This document shows positions 23,583 to 35,107 of a stretch of DNA of 64,000 nucleotides, piece after piece. A program made the position numbers and the translations under genes. Source of the stretch: Isoetes taiwanensis (Eukaryota; Streptophyta; Lycopodiopsida; Isoetales; Isoetaceae); assembly GCA_021234155.1 (NCBI GenBank), contig JAJEKV010000001.1:18125382-18189381 (forward strand). Reading direction: 5' to 3'. Each line of letters starts with the position of its first letter. The stretch's first letter is position 1. The notes under the pieces are model-generated. The model ran no database searches. It was not told the origin of the DNA and saw only the letters and a list, made by a program, of their open reading frames with translations.

Positions 23583-24140
23583 CTTGCATATTATCAGTTT
23601 GGATCACTCAACACCACTGTAACTTGGAAAGGCAAGATTATATCTTTTTCTGGAATAAGCCAATCCTTTAATGTGTCTAACAATGAGTTAAGTGGGTCCA
23701 TTCCTTGGCAGTTGGGTGATCTTGCCGCACTGATGCAATTAAACTTGTCCCGTAATTCTTTCAATGGAGAGATTCCTAATCAGCTTGGAAAGCTTAAGAA
23801 TATGGAATCACTAGATCTTTCTTCGAATCAGTTACCTGGTGCAATACCGTCTAATTTCGATGTTTCGCACTTTGCTATCATAGAATAACAGTATAATACT
23901 TTAGGAGGACAATATCCAACTCTGGGTTTTCAAAATCAGGAAACAACATGGATAGCAGATTTTCCATAACAATTTTTTAGGGCCACTTCCAAAATTCTGC
24001 AATCTTCATGGTTTTATTTCGCTGAGCTTAGCTATAATAATCTGGAAGGCACAATACTTGAATGCATTGGAACTTTGGATAAGATTACAACTCTGGATCT
24101 TTCAAATAATAAGCTTAATACAAATCTGGCAGGACTTGCT

Positions 24141-24325
24141 GTCCTATGCAATTGTACAGTGTGCCGGCATGCTTATTACTGCTAAGGTTTTTCCCTCGAA
24201 AACCCTTCGGGGCGGAGGTTTTTTAATCCTGTCAGTAATACGCTTGCTGCTCTCTTTTTGTTTGGGTCCCATAGGCCAATTGGTCTCCGTGGACGCTAAA
24301 AACCTATTCTATTCTATTCTATTCT
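24141..24325 (+). mobile_element. LINE C-family 3' fragment inserted in the second LRR duplicate
   Basis: The fragment is homologous to 16894-16975 plus the terminal block of LINE C: pre-hairpin sequence, hairpin (24199-24222), GGTCTCCGTGGACGCTAAAAA and an ATTCT tail. The first LRR duplicate reads straight through the site (GGACTTGC joined to CTTAAAAATACC at 23467-23486). That pins the insertion to about 185 bp between the C at about 24139 and the CTTAAAAA at about 24323. There is no obvious target-site duplication. Confidence 0.88.
24199..24222 (+). other. LINE 3' UTR hairpin, copy at 24 kb
   Basis: AAAACCC, a TTCG-containing loop and GGCGGAGGTTTT correspond to the hairpin of LINE C and lie about 60 bp before the conserved terminal block. 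Confidence 0.65.
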
Positions 24326-24339
24326 TAAAAATACCACCG

Positions 24340-24341
24340 AT

Positions 24342-24434
<93 letters not shown>

Positions 24435-24463
24435 CGATCGATCGATCGATCGATCGATCGATC

Positions 24464-24544
<81 letters not shown>
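24340..24544. repeat. (GATA)n-(GATC)n-(GATA)n microsatellite, second copy
   Basis: GATA units flank a homogeneous GATC block of about eight units at 24433-24467. The array is more than twice as long as the one in the first LRR duplicate and is the only one with GATC units. Confidence 0.97.
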
Positions 24545-24950
24545 TTGCATATTATCAGTTTGGATCACTCAACACCACTGTAACTTGGAAAGGCAAGATT
24601 ATATCTTTTTCTGGAATAAGCCAATCCTTTAATGTGTCTAACAATGAGTTAAGTGGGTCCATTCCTTGGCAGTTGGGTGATCTTGCCGCACTGGTGCAAT
24701 TAAACTTGTCCCGTAATTCTTTCAATGGAGAGATTCCTAATCAGCTTGGAAAGCTTAAGAATATGGAATCACTAGATCTTTCTTCGAATCAGTTACCTGG
24801 TGCAAACCCATGTGAGCTATGTGGCTATTTGGTGTTCAATGTATTCCACAACAACTTAAGTGGGCCTATTCCATCCAACAAACAAGCATTGCGACACTAG
24901 GTTTTCGAATTCATCATTTGATGAAAATCCCAAACTATGTGGTCCACCAC

Positions 24951-26291
24951 TATAAATAGCATTTTACACATAAAACTATAGTGGAGCAGGTTAATTAAGA
25001 TTGGAATAGTTGGGTTGACTAATATGCTGTTAAGAACCATGGTTACATTATTGGAGTATGCATATTCGACATATTAGATATGCTAAGAATGTGATGCAAT
25101 ATATAAAATTTCTTTGAACTTGGTTATTTTAACAACCATATATAAAGACCCATTTTTTTTAGTATAAAAGCTCTTGTACAAAGCTATTGTACTATTGCCC
25201 ACTCCAGATCATTGGGTCTCAGGATAATACCAGGAATATCCTAAATCAAGGGATATGCCCTCACACCCATGTATCCTAAATCAAGGGATATGCAATTTAC
25301 ACCTCACACCGATGTATCGATTACGAATTCCACTTCTGCACGTTGCAACAGCAAACCAGAGTTAAAAAAGGAGGTAGATATTGGAAAGTTTGTCCATGGT
25401 GAAATGAGAAACACAATTTTTTGCTACACATATTTGAGTTTCTAATTTCTCTACGAGGTCCACTTTCTTCCAGCCTGTAATATCCAAGCTAAACGTCTGT
25501 GCACATAAGCTCGTTTATGACTATCACATCAAACTCATCCTGTTTTCGATTACTTTCACTGTACTTTCTGCATGCAATTATGCATCCATATAAAGTCTTT
25601 TTAATATGCTCAGTAATTCAATCAAGACCAGAAGAATTAATCAAGCTTAATCTCTTAATGAGCTTCCTGCCTTTCATGCCCAGGAAGAGCGCCAAAACAC
25701 ACAAGGTGGCTTGGTTGGGTCACTCCATCTTTATGCAGGTACAGAAATTATAAACCAATCGTAGAAAACTGCAAGAACCTATTCTTTGCTTTATGACTGA
25801 AAAAGATGCATCACAATGGTTTGACAAAGATATTGCTGCAGAATCAAATAGCCACATAGCTAGACTAATTCTTAGTTGGTGAGATTGCTATTCAGCCAAC
25901 CCCGACACTATTGTTCAAGCTTCTATTAGTCGTAGGTGTTCTCCATAAAAGTGACTGAAAGTTAATATATTGTACTCTTAAAGGAAGCCAAAGTATGTTT
26001 CCTGTCTCTTTAGAAACATCAAAAGCTGCTCATAATTTCCTGCTTTAGTTCAGGTAAACAATGAGCATTAATTCGAAAGACCTGGGCCTCTGTTAGAGAA
26101 AGTATGAAAAAAGTGAATGTCACAAAATCATTGGACAATATGAAAACAAAATTCATTGATTGGGAAAACCTCTCATACAATGATGTTTCAAAAGGTAATG
26201 TGTTAGCAGGGCTGGAAACGACAATTTCCATAAGGTTGTCATTGTTAGGTAAGCTATAACTTACAAGGGGAAATAAAGGTATATACAATCG
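24951..26291. other. Intergenic, no gene recognised
   Basis: AT-rich spacer between the LRR pseudogene and the 3' end of NSE4. A short direct repeat (CCTAAATCAAGGGATATGC) lies at about 25239-25290. Frames here are short and unconvincing. Confidence 0.5.
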
Positions 26292-28151
26292 TTAGGGCTG
26301 AAGTTCTTCAGGGCTGTAATCCAAGTTTCTGCCCTTCTTTCGCCTTTCAAAAGACAGACCAGCATCATCTTCGTCCTGCTCCAGGGTTTCTGCCATGTTT
26401 GACCCCCTTGCCCTATTTCTAGATGTTTTCCTGATGGGAGTCAAAATGACAGATTTTGGAAGTTGCTTTCGATCAGGCATAAGTTCCTCGCCCTCAAACT
26501 TTTCTTGCATATACTGCAGAGAGGGAGATGGTTGACTTCGTATTATAAGAAAAAGATTTAAACAAACGAGTCGGCAAAGTTAAATTTACCTTCCAATCGT
26601 TGTAATCAAAGCGTAAAACAAATTGCAAATTGGTCACATCTCCGCTTGATCGCTCAGCAGGTGTGGGAGCATTTCTTGGGACTGTATGGACCACACGAGC
26701 TTACAAAATGAGATGCTTTCTATTTCAAATATAGAGAACCAAAGAGACAACTTGCATTACCTATGACATGGCCTTCTTTTCCACAAGTTATTTCAGCACG
26801 ACCATCTTTCACAAGGAAAGACAAAGCAAAAATGTTTTCTACTGTTTGAGAAAACGAAGTCCTATTTAGCACAAGGGCCTCAAGCTGTGCACGCTTCTGA
26901 ACACGCAAAACTTTGAACATTGTTTCCATGTTCTTGTCAGTCTCAGTCTTTTGACTGTCACCAGCCTGCTCTTCACACTGAAAAATAGACAAACAAGTTA
27001 AGCATCTAAGGATCTTTGCTTTGACTGACAAAGAAAAGTATACAGGATTCCCTAGTTAATATAAGTATAAGAACCAAGTAGAAACAACCAAGTAAACAAC
27101 CAAGTAGAAACAAGCATGCTGGTGGCAAGCGTATTAAGATTGATATGCCACCAGCGCAGGCAAACACAAACCTGTTCTGGACGGGTGCAATCAGCAGGTT
27201 TATTCCTCCTTCTTGGTGCAGCAACTTTCCTCTGCTTAGGTTGGATGTCAATAGGACCAAGCCTGACAAATGAAAAATGCATCAGTTGTGATAACAAAAA
27301 ATAAGTGCTATCAGTTAACGTTCTCACATAGTTGAGACCCCATGTGCTTCACCCAAAATTGCAGATGCCTTAAGCCCAAGTGCAAACCAATCAATGTTTG
27401 TACCCCCATCCTGGTTGACTGAAAGAGGTCCTCTTCCAAAATTTCCAATTACACCATGAAGGAAATCTGCAGCTGTTGGGCCTTCTTTTCTCTGCAAAGT
27501 CTGCAGAGATTCTAGCAGTGCTCGTGATACCTCGAGCACCGTCTCGGCATCTGCAACTTGCTCCCGAGGACGGCTTACTGCACACAGATTCTAACTCTGG
27601 TCAACATAATAACATCAACTAATAAACCAGAAAAAATACCCACCTTTGCTATGAAGGGCATCAACATCATTCATCATGTTGTCAAATTTCTGATCACTGA
27701 ATCGTATCAATTCATCTTTCTCCACTGCAAAGACAATAAAGCCACTAACACATTAACCCATTTAGAGTTCACAAAGATGAACAGCATAGAAGAGACTTGT
27801 ACCCATTAATCTGTTTCTGATGCTATGATACCCAGTTCTAATGATTCTACGCTGAGTAGCAGTCTGATCCATAATGCCATCTGGGGCAGTGTTTGCATTG
27901 TTCTGCACCCGATTCCTTCTAGGTGCCCTAGAAACTCTAGTTTCATTCTCATTCTGTAGGGATGGCTGTAAAACTTCGCCTCCGTTTCCAAGCTGGCTAC
28001 CATGATCGCCTCTTTCACGGCCAAGTCCGGCACCGGAACTATTCTCCCCCTTCTCAAGCTTAACCCTAGTTCGAGTTGCCATGGACATGGCCGCTTCCCT
28101 CTCACGCCATCGCCGTTGCAGCCCGCCTAGACGTTGTTCAAACGGCCCCAA
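26292..28151 (-). CDS. NSE4: Non-SMC element 4 (NSE4), kleisin of the SMC5/6 complex
   Basis: Seven exons (minus): 28151-27803, 27724-27644, 27577-27328, 27262-27172, 26977-26761, 26699-26590, 26513-26292, all GT-AG and in phase. They give 439 codons from the upstream Met at 28151, or 416 from MATRTRVK at 28082. The N-terminal Nse4 domain ([50 protein letters not shown]) is known in the family to bind the SMC6 neck. A central part carries [13 protein letters not shown]. The C-terminal winged-helix region ([21 protein letters not shown]) binds SMC5. The protein acts in the nucleus in DNA repair and chromosome segregation. Nothing is missing and no stop interrupts the spliced frame. Confidence 0.93.
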
Positions 28152-31073
28152 TAAGATTCTGCCACGTCGGCTGAGTTTGGTCGGATAAAGCTTGTCTTTA
28201 AAGCTATTTTCTTGCCTTGCTAAAATTTGTCCTAGGATTGTTAATATGCAGATTTGTGGGAGGTAAAAAATGAAGAAAAGCTATGGTTATCAGAAAATTT
28301 GGTCAAGAAGCCAAAGCCATAACTCATTTATGGACATCTAACCCCTAGGTGAGGAAGCATCACTTGGAACCATTTTTGAATTGTAACAGATGGGGTAGGC
28401 CTAGTGATCTAGGTTGTGAGAACGTACTATAGAATAGGCACTAGTAAACGTGTGCCCAGCATTGCCGCGCATATGTAGGGTGTGTGTTTATATGGGCATC
28501 TATATACGACTGATGCTATAGAGTTGGGACTCTTACGAGATTCTGCCATAGAAATTTTAGTCCTTTCTCTCTTCGATCTTCTTTTTTTTTTTGGTTAAAA
28601 TATAGCAATTTGAATGTGCTATGATGTGGTGGATTTTTATACAATAATTCTAAGAGTGCAAGATAAGAATAAGAATGATTTTTAATCGTCCAATACTATT
28701 CGAACTTTTGATACAACGCTTCTGTGTTTATGGAATTAATCCTATTTCAGCAAGTAACATAGCATATGGAGTTTGTTATTTCACGTCTAGCTCTTTGAAC
28801 ATGAAGCATATACATTTGTTCCTTATAAACATTTCTAGATGTATACATAGACTTCAAATGCAGCACTTTCAAAGGTTTCTAGTAGATGAGGGTCAAATTG
28901 ATAATTGATATGCGAGCAGATTTTAATACAAAGCCCAATAAATGTGTAATGTTCCAAGCATTAGGAGTCGTGCATGTTGATGCAACAAAATAGTAGTAGC
29001 GTATTAAGTTAAGATGACGTATGATGTGTCGGTGCATACATGTGCCACGTAATTTTGTTCTTTTAGAAACACATTGGCAAAAGGTAAGCATGAGTAAAAA
29101 GAGCAATTTATTGTTCTAGAAATGCATTGGCAAAATTTAAGCGTTAGTAGAAACAACATTGGCAAATTAAGTATGAGTACCTAGAAAATAGAATGTGGCC
29201 TAAATAAACACTTAGCAAATGCTTCAATGCAACCATTTGAACTAAATATTTTAACCTTGCAAGTATGTTTAATATTGTTATCCTTTTTGATATGATATAA
29301 AATCATTGGTTTGTTTTGGAAACAATTATAGCACTTTTAAGATCCTTTGTTATTACTTAGTTTACCAACAAATAAAGGTACATTCATGTCATGATTTGAG
29401 CTTGCTAGTGCTATTTTCCAACCCCTTTACCGCCCTAGAAAACCTCCACAAATTAAAAAAGATGATGCAAGCACATTCATCATATGTTGATCCTTGCTCA
29501 AAATCTTGGTTTTGTCATTGCATGGCTTAATGCAATGTACTTGTTTGGATCCAGGTCCAAATTTATGCACTAGCACCATAAACCTATTTGCAGCACTCCA
29601 CACAGCAGGAATATAGCAGGAGCCTATTTACGACTTCTAGAAACTCCAACAATATTGTAGTCAGTGGTGGCATCTTCTTTTTTTTGGTAATATCCATAAG
29701 TATGCCCTTCAATCTCTTCCAAAAATGAAATTCCTCTTTTACAAATGAATCACCACAGCTAAATTTGAAATTTCAAATTACCAGTTTTCAGGATCCAAGT
29801 TGTCATGAAAATGTTTTCTTGCTTCAATCGTATTTACTAAAGCCATTACGTTTGCAAATGCTTTTTGCAACCTTTTTTTTGCTGGGAAAGAAAGTTTAAT
29901 CCAAAAATAAGGGGTTTTTGTGCATGTCAAACCATTGGGTTTATACAAATAGCTTACAAAAAGATGTACCTAAAAACAAAGATGAAAGTCCTAATAGGTA
30001 CACCTTTCTCTCTTCTTCAAAGGCTAATAACTTAAGTTAGACGTTTACAAAAAGCCATCCACGTTTCTATCTTCTTCAAAGGCAAATAAGCGTTTTCAAA
30101 AAGCCATCCGAATAGCAGAATCCAGACTCCATAAAAGCAGCATACTCCACAGAGGCCATAGAAGCAGCGGCATCACAAGCTTCAGAGATTTTAAGCATCA
30201 CAAATTTCTACACGGATTTTTGAAGAAGAGCATCATAGGCTTGAGAGATTCGTTTTCAAAAAGCCATCAGACAAGAAAAACTGGACTCCATAGAAGCCAT
30301 AGAAGCTGCATCATAGGCTTCATAAATTTTGAGCATCACAAATTTCTTCACTGATTTTTGAAGAAGAGCATCACAGGCTTGAGAGATTTTGAGTTCCAAG
30401 CTCTTAGCCGATCACATATCATAGGAAATCCATAGCGACTTTGTAAATATCCATAGCGACTTTGTAAATATCATGTTTGAAGCTTAAAATGAGTTAAATA
30501 TACCATGCTTACTTGAATTTTATGTTTTTATCAAAGATATATTAATGAACAGGTAATGCAATATTTTAAGATATTCCGCACCGAAAGTCCAGACAAAACA
30601 ACGCAAAGACAATGGGAATATAATGCCAGAATGTTGTCATGGAAAGCTCCAGTTTTCTGTGCAGAGAAGTAGATGTGTGAATAGCCTGGATGGCCTAAAA
30701 AGAATAAGGGATTTCTTTTTCATGGATTATTATAAATGAATATAAAATATTTGATGTGTTGGTATAAATCATAGTTTATATATTATTTATGAAGTTGCCA
30801 AAAAAAAAAATTGAGAATCTTTATTTTGGTGTGTTATGGGAGATGTCATTTTTCCGGCTTGGTGAACGACATAAAATGCTAAAGCAGGTGACATAGATTT
30901 AAATCATGCAGCGAATTCATGCAATGTGATCGATTGCTTTGGAAATTTTTATCTTGAGCAAACGGTTACATCCATGAGAAACCATTTATTCTTTGTCAGA
31001 GAGATCTGTTTACAGACTTCCATTAAACTGGATGGTGGATATAACCTAGCTGATTGTTTCATCCCCTGCTTAT
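28152..31073. other. Intergenic, no gene recognised
   Basis: AT-rich spacer. The promoter of NSE4 should lie just right of 28151, but no clear motif is visible. A set of degenerate direct repeats at 30005-30400 is listed separately. Confidence 0.5.
30005..30400. repeat. Degenerate direct repeats
   Basis: GTTT[AT]CAAAAAGCCATCC occurs at about 30040 and 30084, and GTTTTCAAAAAGCCATCAG at about 30252. The block from 30084 (CATAGAAGC, CATCACAAATTTCT, TTTTTGAAGAAGAGCATCA, GCTTGAGAGATT) recurs from 30252 to 30400, a period of roughly 170 bp. On the minus strand short frames show repeated Met/Ser/Ala-rich text, but stops break it. Confidence 0.7.
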
Positions 31074-31502
31074 AATATGTAGCAAAATAACATGGGGTTC
31101 CAGGGGGATTTGATATGGATATAATTCCTGAAACCATAGACCATATCCCTGAAACAATTCAATGGGGTTAGTATAAAAAAAACATAAATTTAAGATAAAA
31201 AATAATCACGTTAGCTCACTGGTTAGATTGGTTAAAATAGTCTTATTAGGACATTGAGTTATTTTAGTAGAGGTTCGAGCTCCCGTATTTCATATTCTAA
31301 AGCCTTAAGCGAAGCCGTATAGAGGCTCAATATACCATCAAAACCTTAGGCAAACTCGTATTTGACATCTCCAAATCATAGGCACTCCCAATCATAAATG
31401 AGCTTAAATGAAAAGAGAGGTGCCCAGAGGCTCCAACATATAGTTTAGGCCGTAGGATTGACAGATCCGACGACTGTGGTAGTCCAGGGTGCACCTCATT
31501 TA
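31074..31502 (+). repeat. tRNA-like (SINE-type) repeat unit 1
   Basis: The unit contains a polymerase III A-box-like TTAGCTCACTGG at 31211-31222 and a B-box GGTTCGAGCTCC at 31272-31283. A leader with an A-rich stretch precedes them, and a body of about 220 bp ends GGGTGCACCTCATTTAGAATA. The box order and spacing fit a tRNA-derived SINE. The end of the unit runs directly into unit 2. Confidence 0.75.
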
Positions 31503-31930
31503 GAATATGTAGCAAAATAACATGGGGTTCCAGGGGGATTTGATATGGATATAATTCTTGAAACCATAGAACAATTCAATGGGTTATTATAAAAAAAACA
31601 TATTTAAGATAAAAAATAGTCACGTTAGCTCACTGGTTAGATTGGTTAAAGTAGTCTTATTAGGAATTGAGCTATTTTGGTAGAGGTTCGAGCTCCCGTA
31701 TTTCATATTCTAAAGCCTTAAGCGAAGTCGTATAGAGGCTCGATATACCATCAAAACCTTAGGCAAACTCGTATTTGACATCTCAAAATCATAGGCGCCC
31801 CCAATCATAAATGAGCTTAAGCGAAACGAGAGGTGCCCAGAGGCTCCAACATACAGTTTAGGCCGTAGGATTGACAGATCCGACGACTGTGGTAGTCCAG
31901 GGTGCACCTCGTTTAGAATATCTAGCATAA
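31503..31930 (+). repeat. tRNA-like (SINE-type) repeat unit 2
   Basis: A tandem copy of unit 1 (the AGCAAAATAA motif at 31081 and 31511 gives a period of 430 bp). The A box lies at 31625-31636 and the B box at 31685-31696. It differs from unit 1 by scattered substitutions and small deletions and ends before a T-run at 31940. Confidence 0.75.
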
Positions 31931-32399
31931 TAACAGGGGTTTTTTTTTAAGTTTTGTACGTTTAATTCTATGGTTTTTATATGATTTGTTGGCCATATTG
32001 CACGAGGTGTACTAATCAGTATTTATAGAGCGCGCTCAGCATTTTATTGTCTAAAATCCATATTCCCAGTGGTTTACCCCCCCCTTTATTTTATTCCTCT
32101 GCTTTTTTTTTGTTAATAAGCCCTGCATACAAGCCTCGAGATCTTCATTTTAGGGTTATTGAATTATTTTTTTGCTCTGTCTCAAGTGTGCAGGAGCATG
32201 ACGAAACTGTTCGATGCTGCGGGCTTCGAGTTTCTCTAAGGTTGACTTTTATCTTCTTCCAGTCATTGCTGCACCGGTTGTACTCAGCCAAGTTAAGATA
32301 GGGGTTTCAGTTATTGAAGGGATGTTGCTTGGACCTCGTTATGCTCCAGAGTCAAAATCTGGTTTCAGGAAGGGATAAAAATTATCGATTCACAAGCAT

Positions 32400-33540
32400 G
32401 CTCTCTTTCCTGTCTTCAAGTAGAATGTTTGATTTGTGAGGGTTCCTTAGGTCGTTTATATTTTGGTCTTTTCTATTCTGAGTTATGACAAGTTTTAGGG
32501 TGGTTGAATCTGCATAGGCGGATCTTCCATTGAACGTAAAGGGAATTATGTTAACCTCGGTTCCCTCCTCGTTCGCTTCTATAGATGCTTGATGAAACAC
32601 ATTAGAAACATAAAGCTCTCCAGATGATGGTGATTCTGCAATCTCTGAAAAATCTGCATCCTTAGAAAAAGGCAAGAGCATCCCCAGTTCTTTCATCCAG
32701 TTGGGCACTTCCAGAGTATATGACATTTTAAATTTTGGAAGATGAAACTCATTTAGATCCTTTTTCTGCAGCTTCCGAGACTGAATCTGATCCAAAGCTA
32801 CATCAAGTCCCTTCTCCAAATCTGGCAATCCATTCCTGGTAGTGGCAAGCATAATGTACATGGAAAACTGCCTCTGATCACTGTCGCGAGCATATGGCAA
32901 TTGCACCTTGAAGCTGCCAGAATTTGCAAACAATTGCTTTTTTTTGCTTCTCATCATTGACACCTTCACAGATTCCCCATTTAGCAGATAAAAGTTTCCA
33001 TCAGAAGTTTGAGATGGATCAAATCTGGTTTCCCAAGCACCTTTCATATGAAGACCATTGGCTACTATCAATTTTGTCTGGTCATCAACTGAGCCCGAAG
33101 GAAGCAATTCTTTTGCCCTTAGTGTAGTCCGATATCCAGTTATTAATAAGTTTTCGTTCCTCATCTGCCTTATGAGCAAAATCAGAAGACGCAACTTCTG
33201 CCTGATATTTTTCTTTCACTACTTTAGCATAAGTAGGCTTCAAAGAGAGGCTTTTGTCAGCCCAAATCCCACTTGCAAAAGTGATTTCCAGGCCCCCAGC
33301 TTAGCTTCCATCGGAGAGCACTATGGTCTGCAACTGACTAGAAACTTCGTGCGCATATTCATTTGAAAGCTTGAGAACGGAAATGATCTGATGTAGGGTA
33401 GCATTTTTTGCTCCGGCCCCTACCATAGCCATAGCTAGAGCGATAGAAAGCGGCGAGAGCACGGCATTGCCATGCAAAATAGCCTTGTAAAAATCCAGGC
33501 TGAAGCTAGTCTGCTGCCAGATTGCGGCCTGCAAATCCAT
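32400..33540 (-). pseudogene. Serpin pseudogene
   Basis: From the Met at 33540, 79 codons match the plant serpin N-terminus (NAVLSPLSIALAMAMVGAGA) and end at an in-frame TAA at 33301. Homology continues directly after the stop (GGLEITFASGIWADKSLSL). A frame change near 33130 removes a few residues before ELLPSGSVDDQTKLIVANGL. The rest reads through breach and shutter regions (LPDLEKGLDVAL, FHLPKFKMSYTLEVPNWM, VSNVFHQASIEANEEGTEV). The hinge EEGTE is intact. It is followed by VNIIPF instead of the small-residue run of inhibitory serpins, and the reactive loop and final strands are replaced by unrelated sequence. No intron interrupts it, so it may be retro-derived. It is not a working inhibitor. 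Confidence 0.92.
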
Positions 33541-35107
33541 GGAACAAAGAAATGTTTTGACCCTCTACATGTTAAGCCTATCCCACAATGCTCCAGTTAT
33601 TTCTTGCCTCTGGAATAAGCACAGGTGGGATACCTTCTAATTAGTTGGGATATCTTTAACTGTAAGCTAACAAAAGCATTGGCTATGGCTACTCTGTGAA
33701 AGCCATTTATGTACAACAGAAAGTGCTTAACGCTTAGAATTTTCAAAATCTTTTAATTCCTCTATATTTACAGCTCCAGCCAGGCATATGTTTGGACTTG
33801 ACAGTGCTCCCAATAATGGCTCCCTCATAATGATGATTATACTACAGATCTGAAAGTGCTCCCTTTAATTGCTACCTCATAATGATTTTCTGTAGATTTG
33901 CAGAGGAATTTCTGTCTTCTTTCTAGAAAAATCTCACTATATTTGTACTAGAAAAGCTGCTTAAGGCTCATATTCTTTGCAGGGATTGATGTTGCAGGGA
34001 TTATTCCATACATTCTTAAAGTCCGACAGCAGGCTGCCACTAAGTGCCAAACGCTCATTTTCTCCTTTAATGTTTATAGAATCAAATATGATATATCGTA
34101 GAGCGGAATCATTTGTAGAAGTTGACCTATAACCACATTCATTTTCCTCACTTGTGCTGCTTAGCTTTCGGCATCTGATGCAACCTGTTGCACACAAGGA
34201 CAATGGGGCATTATTTAGATGGCAAAATGGAAAAGAAGTTCAGATGAAATGGCTCTTTAGTTATTGCACTAACAATCTATTTGTGGCATATTAAAAAACA
34301 GGCTCATTGAAGACAACCGGCATTCAAGAACATGCGTTTGTTCTCTATGTTGCTTGAATCAGGTTCAAAAATACCATTTCTATTATTTATGTCATTCTAT
34401 TGTATGTTGCTGAATTGCTCAGCTAAACCCTTGCTGTATGATATGCGTTTTCTTGTTCTGAATTATTTCCTATTTCATCCAACTTGCCATTTTGTATTTG
34501 CTAAATGGCTTCACATTAAGTCATAGAGGAAGTAATTTTTTCTCTGTCACAAAACAAATGTGTCACAAAACAAATGCGAAACGATATATTTTCCTCCCTG
34601 TCTTATACTTCATGTTCTGCTATTTCTTGTTACACGACTGATACTACAGCCATATTGTCTCGAGTTGCTTGTTATTATGCTAGATATTTGTATTTGTAAT
34701 AGTTCTTTCTCCAGACATTGCCATAGAGACAAACAAATATTCTGGGCAAACCCACAATATACTTCTTCAGAAGGGAGTCCTTCAACATATCAATATTCTT
34801 CCTCAAGATATTCATAAGTTTCTAGACTACAAATGTCACGTATAATGTTGCATTTAAACCTACAGTTGTAGGTGTAATGTTGCATTTTAACCCATAGTTA
34901 TAGGAGTTATTGGACTGCACATACAGAAATGGTTGGCCTTGACTAGGGTTGTCCATCACTTGGACATGAGAAAAGTTCTCAATATTTGGATCAAACCATT
35001 ATTGTTTGTGTTATCCTAGACAATATTATTTCCTAAACACTTGTGCTTGAATGGAGTTTCTCATATATTTTCGACAAGTTGTGTTTCTTTTGAAGTTGAA
35101 GCGCCTA
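33541..35107. other. Intergenic, no gene recognised
   Basis: AT-rich spacer. The minus frame 33961-34203 (80 codons, with FDSINIKGENERLALSGSLL) looks protein-like but matches nothing I recognise. The rest shows no coding signal. Confidence 0.45.

Larger units (their letters stand above)
23178..24805 (+). repeat. Tandem duplication within the LRR pseudogene
   Basis: The stretch 23178-23841 is repeated from 23842 to about 24805, starting at AATACCGTCTAATTT[CT]GATG in both. By eye the copies differ by few substitutions. The second copy is longer because it contains a LINE 3' fragment (24141-24325) and a larger microsatellite (24340-24544). Confidence 0.88.
22370..24950 (+). pseudogene. LRR receptor-like protein pseudogene with internal tandem duplication
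   Basis: 22370-22576 encodes a signal-peptide-like start (MGRLLLFIFFFLAWG) followed by the LRR N-terminal cap (DDFQSLLGF, then CKWTGISCN after a frame shift). 22600-23200 contains LRR repeats readable only in shifting frames with many stops. 23673-23888 and 24634-24900 encode near-identical C-terminal LRR segments (NELSGSIPWQLGDLAAL, NSFNGEIPNQLGKLKN, MESLDLSSNQLPGA). The second ends in the NNLSGPIPS cap typical of plant receptor-like proteins. No transmembrane or kinase part follows. Intact relatives are cell-surface receptors for defence or development; this copy is dead. Confidence 0.88.

Noticed and set aside
24314-24568. Minus-strand ORF of Ser-Ile-Tyr-Leu repeats
   Set aside because: It is only the translation of the GATA/GATC microsatellite.
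31205-31290. Functional tRNA gene
   Set aside because: A and B boxes are present, but no cloverleaf, anticodon stem or acceptor pairing can be drawn, and the same sequence recurs in tandem within a larger repeat.
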